DNA from: Bremia lactucae
Taxonomy: Eukaryota; Oomycota; Peronosporomycetes; Peronosporales; Peronosporaceae
Direction: 5' to 3'
Length of the DNA stretch: 52,937 bases
NCBI RefSeq assembly: GCF_004359215.1
Contig: NC_090612.1
Location: 3,871,478 to 3,924,414, forward strand
The position numbers and the translations under genes are program-made. This document shows, one piece after another, positions 29,665-40,007 of this stretch (the first letter of the stretch is position 1; the number at the start of each line of letters is the position of its first letter). Below the pieces are notes generated by a model that saw only the letters and a program-made list of their open reading frames with translations, did no database searches and was not told where the DNA came from.

Positions 29665-31106
29665 TCGGGCTGAGCTTAAGAGCCAAGGCTTAATTCGAGG
29701 AAAAGCGGCGCCCAGTTTATCTTACCGAAGCTTTCTGCGCGTGAATGGGCGACACAATATTTTGCTGTCCATGGTCGGACCGAATCACTCGAGCGTACGC
29801 AGTGTCCCACTTGCAGCTTATATACATGCGGACTTCAGTGCAACCATCGTTGCTCGGATCATGTAGCCAGTTTGTAAAGCATCATGTCGAGTATGAGCAA
29901 TACCACATTTATGTTGTTCGCAGAGGTCAAAAGTGCAACGACCGTTTTGTGTGGCGGAGCCGAACATTTATCGTGATGGCTCGCCGATCGGTGCACGATG
30001 CAGTCGTTCGTGAACTACGCGCTTTGGCGTCGTCTACAGTGTCATTGTCATGGAATCTTACGACACTTGCGTCAATATGCGCGCACTATTAAGGCAAAAA
30101 GACAGCTACTCGTGAACGCACATGACAAGGCATTCGATTTATTTCTTGCGAAGTCGCTGAGAACTTTACCTGCGCCAGAAACGTCTCGAAGAACCCAAAA
30201 GTGGTAAGTGTTCTGGGACCGATATACTGGCGGAATATGCGGCACAAACGTGTCGCGTGTGAAAATCTGCAGCTTACGCAAGATCAATTCAATTGCAGCT
30301 GCAACGAAGGCTGTGTCTCTTATTCTATCAGTCGAGACTTATATACAACTTTAAGTCAGAGCTGCCACAAGATAGCGTCCTGCTGATGGTCACGTATAAG
30401 CGCAGCAGGGCATGCGTGTATATTGGGATGTGGCCGCGGGGGCCAAGGTGGGTTGGGGTGCGACGTGGCGCCTTTGTGATAAGGGTGGCGCTTATGACGT
30501 CTTTGCGTCTATATGTAAAAAAATGTTTGGCATGAAGAATACGCGAAGGTGAGCTCGCCTTCGATGTAAATTTATTGCAGAGAATATAAAAACGTCAATC
30601 AAGAGCATTGTGCTGGCATCGCTCCGCCACAATCTTCACGCATGATGATATCACGGCGTCGTTACGAAGGTGATGGTGACGAAGCAAGAGTAGGTGATGA
30701 CAGCGATCATCAGAAGAATTTACGTTAACTTTTTGCATAAATTTTTGTGCAAATGTGTAATAATCATGATTTAAAGTCGTGTTTTATTCGCTGCGCTGAC
30801 GGGACGTGATTGACGATACTTTTTCATGGCCTGTAGTCGTGAATTTTTTAGATCAACCATAATTACAAAAATGAAGGATGGAACGCAAAGACGTTATTCG
30901 ATATAAATTCCGTGGACTTCAAGCAATCTGGTAAGATTCACCTAATGGGCAACACCATATTTCCACCTACATTTCTCCCAACTGCATCTTATAAACAATT
31001 CAGAATTGTCTTTCAAAACCAATTTTCGGAAGATAGGTAAAAGTAAAAAATGTACGTAAGGTCACCCGCGGCATATAATATATTGATACATTTTCAAGGT
31101 TTATTC
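29665..31106 (+). repeat. Right arm of 1.44-kb inverted repeat upstream of U1
   Basis: Reverse complement of 20961-22402 with scattered substitutions and small indels. It ends exactly at the first base of the right U1 gene. Small open frames match those of the left arm. The arm contains a U1 promoter copy. Because both arms end at U1, the U1 genes and their downstream elements are themselves part of a larger inverted arrangement. Confidence 0.85.
31045..31106 (+). promoter_or_regulatory. U1 promoter candidate (right)
   Basis: GTACGTAAGGTCACCCGCGG lies at about -55 to -36 and catataatatattga at -35 to -21 relative to the first U1 base. It matches the left copy except for a few bases in the TATA-like stretch and spacer. 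Assignment as a snRNA-type promoter is by position only. Confidence 0.5.
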
Positions 31107-31268
31107 ATACTTACCTGACTGGTGTTCGACGTTGCTCATTGAGGACGTTGACATGAGCCGGAGCAGGCCCCTTGCACTCCGGTGCTGTAAGGGTTCAGGA
31201 ATGCTCTTTTGAGTAATTTCACAGTAGAATTTTTGTCAGCGGGGGCGAGCGCGTGCGCCGCTCCCACC
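31107..31268 (+). ncRNA. U1: U1 snRNA gene, intact (right)
   Basis: 162 nt starting ATACTTACCTG at 31107-31117. Helix H pairs 31114-31118 with 31195-31199. Stem-loop I has a 7-bp stem (31126-31132 with 31145-31151) and loop TGCTCATTGAGG, the U1-70K site by analogy. Stem-loop II carries CTTGCACTCC, the U1A-type loop. Stem-loop III is CTC-TTTT-GAG. The Sm site AATTTTTG is at 31228-31235, followed by the GC-rich stem-loop IV (GGGGGCG/CGCTCCC). Every expected part is present, so this is probably a functional splicing RNA. Element E starts right after it, and the family's insertion point corresponds to 31138/31139 in the stem-loop I loop. Confidence 0.93.
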
Positions 31269-31285
31269 AAAGAACTTCAATAAAT

Positions 31286-31304
31286 ACACGTAATCTACCC
31301 GTGT
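31286..31304 (+). other. Hairpin just downstream of U1
   Basis: ACACG-TAATCTACC-CGTGT lies 17 nt after the U1 end and is preceded by caataaat. Copies A, B and C have the loop CTTTCTACC (CTTTCTACT in C) with the same stem; F and H have TAATCTACC, with one stem mismatch in H. It could be the 3'-end-forming signal of U1 or a 5' structure of the element. Confidence 0.5.
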
Positions 31305-31352
31305 TAATTTTTTTTAATCTACTGCGTTGCTGCTGCTACTTGCTTCTGCATC

Positions 31353-32983
31353 ATGGCCATCTTCTCGCTTGTTGCGCGCGGCCGTGCGCTGTCGAGCGGC
31401 TCGTCGGAGTTGTCGTCGCCGCTAGGCAGCACAGCTTCGAGCGACTTTACGGTGCGGATGGACGACGCCGCGTCCGTCGAGAGCGGATTTTTTAGCGACG
31501 GTGAGGATGGGGATGGCGCGGACGTACCTAATTTTTCTGCCGACGAGGATATCGACGAAGCCGACACTAGCGTCGCAACCACTGCCGCCGTTGCCGCTGC
31601 CGACATTGACGTCGAGGACGTTGCAATTGTCGATTTCGCAAATCGAACAGCTGTTTCCGACCTGCACTTTCTGCCCGGGATGGTGGGATTGGATCGGCCA
31701 ATGGAAGTCGCCAGGTCTATTGCTTTTAGGGGAGACGGGACAGACCGGAATATTAGCGGCCCAAGCGACGGGCTCGCAAATCCGACAGCCGGCGCCGCGA
31801 CGACTTTTTTGTCGACCGCAACGGCTATAACCCCGCGAATAGGCACCGGGTCGAGCGAACCTTTACAGAGTCGCGCACCCGGCGCATACAACGCCCGCGA
31901 TGTTGCCGCTGGCTTTGACGCAAATCGGCCAGCTGGCTCCGCGATGGACCTTCTGTTTATGTCGGTGGCACTTAATCAGCCAATCAGAGGCCGACTACGT
32001 ACGGCCTCTGAGAGCTCTGTGGGCGACCACGGGCTCGACGCCGAGGGCGCCGCCGATAGCGAGGCAGGCACCGACGCCGCGCAGGCGTGCGAGGGCGCAA
32101 ACGAAGCGGGGAACAAGGCATTCAAGTGGGGGAACACACAAATCAAGGTATGTTATATTCAACTAATTGTAGTGATTTATGTGCTCAAGGCCATGAAGAC
32201 GACGACGATCTCGACGCTTTCGAGGACGCCATCGCGGACAACACCCCCGCTCGTGCCCCCGATGCTTTCTTTCTCGCCCGTGCGCCTGTCGCCGCTCCCG
32301 TGCCGGCCCAAGCCGAGGTCGCAATCCAGTTTCCCGTTTGTAGTGGCGCCATAACGAGGCGGAGCCCTGCGCAATTTTTTCCAGATTTGGGCTCTGCCCG
32401 TGCGGCAAGCGCGGACGTCGCAGACGTCACCGTCGCAGGCTTTGACGCAAGTCGTGCTGCTGTTGTCGCTCCCGTGCCAGCCCAAGCTGATGTCGTGTTA
32501 CCTTATCCGGTTTGTAGTGGCGCCGAAACGAGGCGGAGCCCTGCACAAATTTTTCCAGGTTTGGGCTCCGCTCGTACGGCGGCTGCAAGCGTCGCAAGTA
32601 TCGCCACCAGCATTCCCAAGGCAAGTCGTGCCACTGATTTCGCTTCCGCGCCGGCCCGTGAAGCTGGAATATTTCCTGGCCCAATGCGTAATGCTTCCGC
32701 AACGAGGCGGAGTGCTGCCGAATTTTTTCCAGCTTTGGATTCCGCCCGTGCTGCCACCACAGGCCCCACAGGCCCCACACCGACCGAAATTATTCCAAGT
32801 CGAGCGACAGTCGCCGATGTGGGGTCGGACAGCATGGGCGCCGACATGGAAGACGCCCCAAGTAAAGAAAATGTTTTTCGAACCGAGAACCATGTCCAGT
32901 GCCGAACCATGGCCGAAATACAGCCACCACAGGCCACACAGGCGGCCACAGGCACCACAACGCCTGCGATGCTGCAGCTGTAG
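31353..32983 (+). pseudogene. N-terminal region of element E polyprotein
   Basis: ATG 31353 opens MAIFSLVARGRALSS after an 84-nt leader. The frame shifts near 32105-32115 (GANEAG then NKAFKWG in one frame, GEQGIQVGEHTNQ in the other). The second frame holds three repeat blocks (TRRSPAQFFPDLGSARAA, TRRSPAQIFPGLGSARTA, TRRSAAEFFPALDSARAA) separated by about 50 residues. It ends at a stop after a contracted repeat region; the zinc-finger part continues in another frame at 32899. Confidence 0.8.
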
Positions 32984-33480
32984 ACGCCTCCCTTGACGAA
33001 GACACCCGGCAATGTCCGCCCAGCATCCCCGCCGCCCCAGACGGCCCACCAACCGCGCCGATGGCTACACTTTCTGTTTTCGCCCACAATGCAGCCGCAT
33101 TTCGGTGCATCGCGTGCAGCTTTTCGTCGCGCCAGTTCGCCGAGCTGCGCGCGCACCGGCAACGCCGACACCGCGGGACCGTCTTCACAGACGTGTTTCA
33201 CAGTGGATGCGCCTGTGCCATGTCGTTTGCCCACAGGGCAGCGGCCACTCGGCACAGCCTCCACTGTGAATCAGTCCCCCAAGCGCACATCGCCGCGCGC
33301 CAGGTGCAGCAGGTACCACAAGCAGTAGCAACGCCGGCGGCTGGAGGAGGGCCCACGGTGACACGCCGTAACCCTTCTCCAGACTTAGCCAACTCGTTTA
33401 CAAGTTCCTCTCGGCCGTTGCTTTTCCCTTTTGCTCGTCGCTGTGCAGGTCAAGGTACCCAAGCCTTAAGTACCGACTAA
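32899..33480 (+). pseudogene. Zinc-finger region of element E polyprotein
   Basis: Carries FRCIACSFSSRQFAELRAHR then QRRHRG, a C2H2 finger C-x2-C-x12-H-x4-H, and 20 residues on CACAMSFAHRAAATRHSLHC, a second variant finger. In this copy CESVPQAH stays open where copy A has a stop, so zinc fingers and the following basic linker are in one frame up to about 33480. A stop there precedes MTSPPVTG, which in copy F is read through. Confidence 0.8.
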
Positions 33481-33486
33481 GAGCCC

Positions 33487-34734
33487 ATGACATCCCCGCC
33501 GGTGACCGGCCTGAAGCGCCGCCGTGTCAACCCGCCAAGTCTGCCCGCCCAAGACCATGTCGAGTATGCAGAGCAGGAAAATTCAAACGTTGACGCTTTT
33601 CTTCGCCGCATGATGGCCTACGTCCCGGACTCCAGCGCAGCCGTGACAGCAAATACGCCGGACTCGCCGACAACTTTTCCCAACGGCGTGAGCACGCATG
33701 CCGCCGTGCGTATAGCAAACCCAAGCACTACCGCGGACCCCAGTATTTCGGACGAAGCACTTCCGGTCGAGGCAACCATGGAGGCCGCCCCAGCGCCCGC
33801 AGCTGAGGCGACGACACCACCACTTGACTGCCCCGACTGGACCCTATACTTCGATGGAGCATGCCGCCATCGGTCCAGCGACACTTTTGCTGGCGCTGGA
33901 GCCGCGCTGTTCCAAGGCACCGTGCTCAAGTGGAGTGTGTCCCGTTTTCTAGCCGGCTCGTCGCAGACAAATAACACTGCCGAGTACCACGCGCTCATGG
34001 AAGGCCTCAGCGGGGCACTCCACCATGGCGTGCGAAGGCTTGCCATCAAGGGAGACAGCGCGCTCATCCTCGAGCAAGTTCGCGGCAATTATGCCTGCAA
34101 CAACGCTCGTCTTCGGAAGCTTCGCAACAAGGCCCGACAACTCCTGCGCCGTTTTGAAGCCCAAAGCCTGGCCCATGTCGACCGACTCGACAACAAGGTC
34201 GCCGATCGACTCGCAAATCGCGCCATCGACTGCAGATGGACCCGCACAGAATGCGCCGACCACGGAGCAATGGAGCGACTGCAGCAGCACGTGACGCAAC
34301 CGCCAACGCCGGTCACTGCCAGCCCCGACCCCGTCGACAATGTCGACATGCAGCCACCTGAAGATGCCGAGGACGCAGCAGCCGCCGACATCCTCCGCCG
34401 TGACCGAGGACAAACTTTTCCGGTCCTGCCTGTGTCCCAAGACAGTGTGCCGTCCCGCAAGCCGCGCCTGCAGCTCCGTCCAAATTTGTCCGACGTTGAG
34501 CTAGAGCTGGCGCGTGCGGCAATCCAGCGCATTGGCAACGACTTCGCCGACAAGCTGACGGACGTCGAGGACTGGGAGACGGCAGAAGGGTACCTTGCCG
34601 CGCTGAGTCCGTCCTGTACACAGCTCTTGCGCCTTTGCGCAACGGTCCCGGCCACCAAGAAGCATGTCGCAGCAGCCTCGACACCCAGGAAATCAACCAA
34701 GACGTCAACGTCCGCCGCAGACGCCCGCCAATGA
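33487..34734 (+). pseudogene. RNase H region of element E polyprotein
   Basis: 415 open residues. The complete RNase H has YFDGACRHRSSDTFAGAGAA, NTAEYHALMEGLSGAL, AIKGDSALILEQVRGNYA and HVDRLDNKVADRLANRAID, with all four acidic residues kept. The linker RPNLSDVELELARAAIQRI and DVEDWETAEGYLAALSPS follows. Frameshifts after ALSPS detach it from the RT frame that begins at about 34664, so the enzyme parts would be separate unless frameshifting occurs. Confidence 0.85.
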
Positions 34735-37231
34735 GCGACTCCATGCAGCACTCGACCACCTCGAGCAAGTTCAAGGTACAGGTCAGCCGTCACAGCCCGC
34801 GATTCGGAAGGCGCGTCGCCGGGCAGGCCGGGTTCGTGCAGCCATGAAGCGCGACAAGCTCCGCAAGTTGTTCTACAGCCATGAGAAGGCGTGCATGCAG
34901 CAAGTGCTGGCAGATGCTCCGATTGACCCAGAAAAACCAGCAAGCCCGTCGGTGCCGACCCGCTGCCCAATACCGCGGTCCGAAGTACATGAATTTTTCC
35001 AAGCCGTGAACACGCCCACCCACAGCTTCGACTTCAACGACGAGGCCGGCGCGCCATTTCGTCAACTGCTGGCCCGGTTGCCTCCGCCCACCGCCGCAGC
35101 AAGTGCACTGACGTCCGCCCCGTCCGCCGACGAAGTTGAAGATGCCGTCCACCGTTCCGATGCAACCTCCAGCCCCGGTATCGATGGCATCGGGTACGAC
35201 ATATATAAGAAATTTTTGCCCGAGCTACTTCCGGCACTCCACGCCGCTTTCACTGTATGCTGGTCGCATGGAAAAGTCCCAGCCGTGTGGAAGGTGGGCA
35301 CTGTGCAGCTAATTTTCAAGAAAGGAGACCCAAGCCAGCCAAGCAATTGGCGACCCATCTGCCTTCAAGCCTGCGTGTACAAGTTGTACTCGGGCATGCT
35401 CGCGCGCCGCCTTATCAGCTGGCTAGAGGCGAATAATTGCCTGACGGACGCACAGAAGGGCTTCCGGAGTACCGACGGTTGCGCCGAGCACAATTTTATC
35501 AGCTCCGCCGTGCTGGACCAGACCAAGCGACGCCCAAGACCGCTCCACTTGGTCTGGTATGACCTGAAGAATGCGTTTGGCTCGGTGCCGCAGAGTCTTG
35601 TCTGGAGTGTTTTGCAGGCACTCGGCGCAGACACCACATTCATTTCGCGCCTCCGGGAAATTTATGCCGGTGCGGTTTTCACCGTGACAAACACCGCGGA
35701 CGGTGCAACAGACCCAATTTCTCTGCAGACAGGAGTTTTTCAAGGCTGCCCGCTGTCCCCGTACCTGTTTCTTGTTGGCATTATGCCGCTCGTGCGCGCC
35801 CTCCAAGAATTGGCTCCGGACATTGGCGTGCCGGTGACCGCCACCAGAAAGGTCGCTGTGACGGCATACGCTGACGACATCAAGACCTACAGCTCGTCGG
35901 TGCCAGGCATCAAGAAGGCACATGCTATGGTGAACCGATTCCTGAAGTGGTCTACGATGAAGGCCAACCCGTCCAAGTGCGCGTCGCTGTCGGTGAAGAC
36001 AGATGCTCACGGCCACCTACGAGAAGACCAAGTCGATCTCCGACTCGACGGTGAAGCTATTCCGTCGCTCAAGCTCCACGAAGGGTACACATACCTTGGA
36101 GTCGGCGACGGATTTAACCACGCACAGCATCGTGGAGCCATGGGACCTGTACTACAGGAAATGAAGCGCATGATGGCAGCTATTTTCCGGTCGCCCCTGG
36201 CACCGTGGCAGAAGGTCAAGGCAATTAAGACGTATGTCTACCCCAAGGCCGACTACCTTCTGCGACATGTGCGGGCGTACAAGACCCAGCTTGACAGAGT
36301 GGACTCGGCTCTCGTGCGCGGACTCCGACACATGACGAAGCTAAACAAGTCCAGTACAACAGCGCTTTTCTTCTCGCCGATGGACAAGGGCGGCCTCGGG
36401 TTTGTGTCGCTCGCCAACTTGCGCGCCGTGCTACAGGTCAGCCACGCGTGGAAAATGCTGCACTCGACGGACAACTTTATCCGCGAGATTGCGCAAGAGC
36501 AAGTGTGGCAGGCGGTTCAGAAGCGCTTTATTCTGGACCCCGACCACTGGCGAAGACGTATCCCAAGCGCCGTGCAGCTCTTCCTCAACGGTGAACTCGG
36601 CTCGTCGCCGTTTGCCCAGCCGAAGCGCAAGTCCGGAGATATCGGGTCGCTGTGGGTCGACGTTAAGAACCACTTGGCGTCGCACGGACTCAAGCTCTCC
36701 AGGGAGTCGGTGCAGGTGCAGGGTGGTGTGGCCGCAGACATGATGCTCCAGATTAAAGTGCCGCACCACCCACAGCCGCTATGCTCCAAGGACATGACCC
36801 GCCAGCTCCGTCAACATACCAAGCTGGCGGCGTTAAAACGATGGAAGACCCTGACCACACAGAGCGACGTCGTGCGCGCGGTCGGCGGTGCAGGAAGCTC
36901 CTTTGCGTCGCGCGGCGGTGGGCTAAGCGATGCCGAGTACCGCTTCGCGCTTACCGCTCGGGTCGACCTGGTGCCAACGCGCTCGGTACTTCGTCGCTGG
37001 AACGAGCGCGGCAGCAAGACGTGTCGGCACCCGCGCTGCAGCCGAGATGAGACGCTGCCGCACGTGCTGCAGCACTGCCCTGGCAATGCGCGCGCCATCG
37101 ACGGACGCCATGACCAAGTCCTCGCGCTGATCAAGACAGCGATGGGCGCTGCAATTTCAAGACCAGGTCTAGTTGACTGCACGCTTCGACGCGCACGTGG
37201 ACGGACTCCCAGGTCGCGCACTTCGCCCTGA
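34664..37231 (+). pseudogene. Reverse transcriptase of element E, CCHC end
   Basis: 855 residues open through the RT: TVQLIFKKGDPSQPSNWRPI, LVWYDLKNAFGSVP, GVFQGCPLSPYLF, TAYADDIKTYSSS and TYLGVGDGFNHAQHRGAM. The zinc knuckle CRHPRCSRDETLPHVLQHC is intact. A one-base change at about 37165-37175 then sends the frame to a stop before the endonuclease core, which is open in the overlapping frame 37173-37970. Apart from that break the RT looks catalytically complete. Confidence 0.88.
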
Positions 37232-37970
37232 CATCCAGCTATTCAATGCGGCCACGAAGACTGCATACGTATGCGACCTCGCGGTCGCGTACGAATCGCA
37301 GAAGTCAGACGATTTGGCCGCTGGAAACATGGGTACTCGGCATGCTGAAAAGATGTTGAAGTATGAGCGTGCCAAGACGCACCTGGAAAGCTTAGGCTGG
37401 CGCGTTTATGTTTCGGCGTTGGTCTACGGCGCGCTCGGCTCTGTGCTCCCGTCCAACTTCAAGACACTCACGGAGCACCTGCAACTTACCAAGCGTGCAG
37501 CTACCAAGTTGAACAGGAAAATATCTGCGACATGTGTCAAGGCAAGCTACCGAATCTGGAGGCTGCACTCAGGCGAAATTAACGTTGAGGACACATCAAG
37601 GAACCCTGAAGTCACATCGCCTACGCCGATACCGATGCCGACAGCCGCCATGACCGCCGGAAACCCTGCGACAATAGCCCTCTCCGCTCCGCTACGGCCA
37701 CGACGAGCTTCAACAAGATGGGGGCCGCCGAGGGTACCACCAGCGCCGTCAGCTTTACCCCCCAAAACGCATCAGCGTACAAGCACTCGTTGGGGGCCGC
37801 GTCTCAACCGGACACCGACTGCACCTGCAAATACAAGCCAGCCAACACCAAGAGAGCAGCGGAGTACCCAGGACTCGCAGCGACGGACTCGGGGATCGCG
37901 ACGTCGCCACCAACAACGACAAGGTACGCATTCCAAAGGCCTGACTAACCAAGCCGAAAGGAACCAGTGA
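37173..37970 (+). pseudogene. Restriction-like endonuclease and C-terminal tail of element E
   Basis: RALRPDIQLFNAATKTAYVC and DLAVAYESQKSDD hold the PD...D nuclease core. The region GWRVYVSALVYGALGSVLPS and LTEHLQLTKRAATKLNRKI follows, then an Arg/Ser/Pro-rich tail with a duplicated block (RRASTRWGPPRVP and QRTSTRWGPRLNR) to a stop at 37970. The basic tail may bind nucleic acid. A near-identical open copy is at 44316-45113. Confidence 0.85.
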
Positions 37971-38033
37971 ACCTTGGGCCTGCTTTGGCCCCACCGGCAC
38001 TCTCCAGCAAGGATACCGCCGTTTCAAGCCCAA

Positions 38034-38107
38034 TGTAGCCATTAGCCTTTAGTGTAGCATACATGTTGACTCATTTGAGTCCTTTCTTTTTGTAGCTATT
38101 AGCCTTT
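38034..38107 (+). other. Element E 3'UTR repeat-hairpin-repeat structure
   Basis: Direct repeats TGTAGCCATTAGCCTTT (38034-38050) and TGTAGCTATTAGCCTTT (38091-38107) flank the perfect hairpin GACTCATTTGAGTC (38068-38081). About 50 nt later come caataaa and the poly(A) end. Confidence 0.6.
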
Positions 38108-38157
38108 CTACACACCTAGGCGACTACTAAATTGGCAATAAAATTAAAAAAAAAANN

Positions 38158-40007
38158 CACCGACTCCGTTGACAGCTTCAGTCCGCGAGATGCTAGGCGC
38201 TCTTTAACGTCTATCCAAAGTGATCCAATGTCGCCAGACTTCCGCTTCTGCCGCGCTAAGGGATTCATGAATAGCGTCACCGCGCTGGGTATGCGACCAC
38301 GCCAGTGGTCGGAGTCCAAAATAAAGCGCTTCTGAACCGCTTGCCACACTTGCTCTTGAGCAATTTCTCGGACAAAATTGTCTGGCGAATGCAGCATCTT
38401 CCAGGCGTGGCTGATCTGCATCACGGCGCGCAAGTTGGCGAGGGACACAAATCCGAGGCCACTTTTGTCCATCGGCGAAAAGAAAAGCGCTGTTGTGCTG
38501 GACTTGTTCAACTTTAACATGTGTCTTAGTCCTCGCACGAGCGCCGAGTCCACGCTGTCGAGCTGGGTCTTGTATGCCCGTACGTGTCGCAGCGGGTAGT
38601 CGGCCTTGGGGTATACGTATGTCTTGATCGCCTTGATTTTTTGGCATGGTGCCAGGGCCGATCGGAATATGGCTGCCATCATGCGCTTCATCTCTTGTAG
38701 AACAGGTCCCATAGCTCCACGGTGTTGCGCGTGGTTGAAGCCATCACCCACGCCTAGGTACGTATACCCTTCGTGGAGCTTGAGAGACGGGATGACACTG
38801 CCGTCCAGATGGAGCTCCACTTGGTCTTCGCGGAGGTGGCCATGAGCATCTGTCTTCACGGACAGCGACGCGCACTTGGATGCATTGGCTTGCATTGTCG
38901 ACCACTTGAGGAATCGTGTCACGACTGCGTGCGCCTTTTTAATCCCTGACGCCGAAGAGCTGTATGTCTTTAGGTCGTCCGCGTATGCTGTCACCGAGAC
39001 GTTGCGGGTGCTGGTGACTGGCACGCCGATTTCGGGAGCCAAATTCTGTAGTGCACGCACAAGCGGCATAATCCCGACGAGAAACAGGTACGGCGAGAGT
39101 GGACAGCCTTGAAAGACACCAGTCCGCAGCGCAATCGGGTCGTTGCGCCGTCCGCGGTGTTCGCGACGGTAAAAACAGCACCGTCGTAGATTGCCTGGAG
39201 GCGCGAAACGAAACTGTTGTCTGCTCCAAGCGTCTTCAGTACATTCCACACGAGAGCTTGTGGCACGGAGCCGAACGCGTTCTTGAAGTCGTACCAGACC
39301 AAGTGCAGAGGTCGTGGTCGTCTCTTGGTTTGGTCCAGCACCGCGGTGCTCACGAAATTATGTTCGGCGCAACCGTCGGTGCTTCGGAACCCTTTCTGCG
39401 CGTCCGTCAAGCACTTGTTTGCTTCCAGCCAGCTGATCAGGCGCCGCGCTAGCATTCCAGAGTATAACTTGTAAATGCACGCTTGTAGGCAAATGGGTCG
39501 CCAGTTGCTTGGTTGCCTTGTATCACCCTTCTTGTAGATAAGCTGCACTGATCCCACCTTCCATACGGCTGGAACCTTTCCGTGCTTCCAGCAAGCAGTA
39601 AATGCTGCATGGAGAGCCGACAGCAGCTCCGGCAAAAACTTCTTGAAGATGTCGTAGCCAATCCCGTCGATGCCCGGGCTTGAAGTGGCATCGGCACGGT
39701 GGACGGCGTCTTCAACTTCGTCGGTGGACGGGGCGGACGTCAGTGCACTTGCAGCGGCGGTGGGCGGAGGTAACCTGGCCAACAGTTGACGGAAGGGCGC
39801 GCCGGCCTCGTCGTCGAAGTTAAAACTGCGTGCTGGTGTGTTGACTCCTTGAAAAAATTCGTGCACCACCGCTCGTGTTATCGGGCAACGAGTCGGCACC
39901 GACTGGGTCGCCGGTGTTTCGGGGTCCGTTGGAGCATCTGCCAGCACTTGCTGCATGCACGCCTTCTCATGGCTGTAGAATAACTTGCGGAGCTTGTCGC
40001 GCTTCAT
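38158..40007 (-). pseudogene. Reverse transcriptase of element F, frameshifted and cut
   Basis: The first part (40007-39130) has the fingers and motif A (SVQLIYKKGDTRQPSNWRPI, LVWYDFKNAFGSVP). The second (39249-38158) has FQGCPLSPYLF and AYADDLKTYSSS and reaches DVKERLASRGLKLSTESV at the join. One base missing at about 39145 (the ATDP position) separates the two. All RT motifs are therefore present but not in one frame. Confidence 0.85.

Larger units (their letters stand above)
31269..38155 (+). mobile_element. U1-targeting element, copy E (full length)
   Basis: A near-complete 6.9-kb copy on the plus strand. It starts directly after the intact right U1 gene and ends in ggcaataaaatt plus poly(A) at a two-base scaffold join. 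All domains are present, split by a few frameshifts. The 3' U1 remnant that should follow is lost at the join. It is a little shorter than copy A because the TTGPTG repeat region is contracted. Confidence 0.92.

Noticed and set aside
31107..31268. U2 snRNA as the target, expected from the Utopia-like protein
   Set aside because: The sequence starts ATACTTACCTG and has U1-type loops I and II in order. The U2 branch-site-pairing region and U2 stem-loop IV are not seen.
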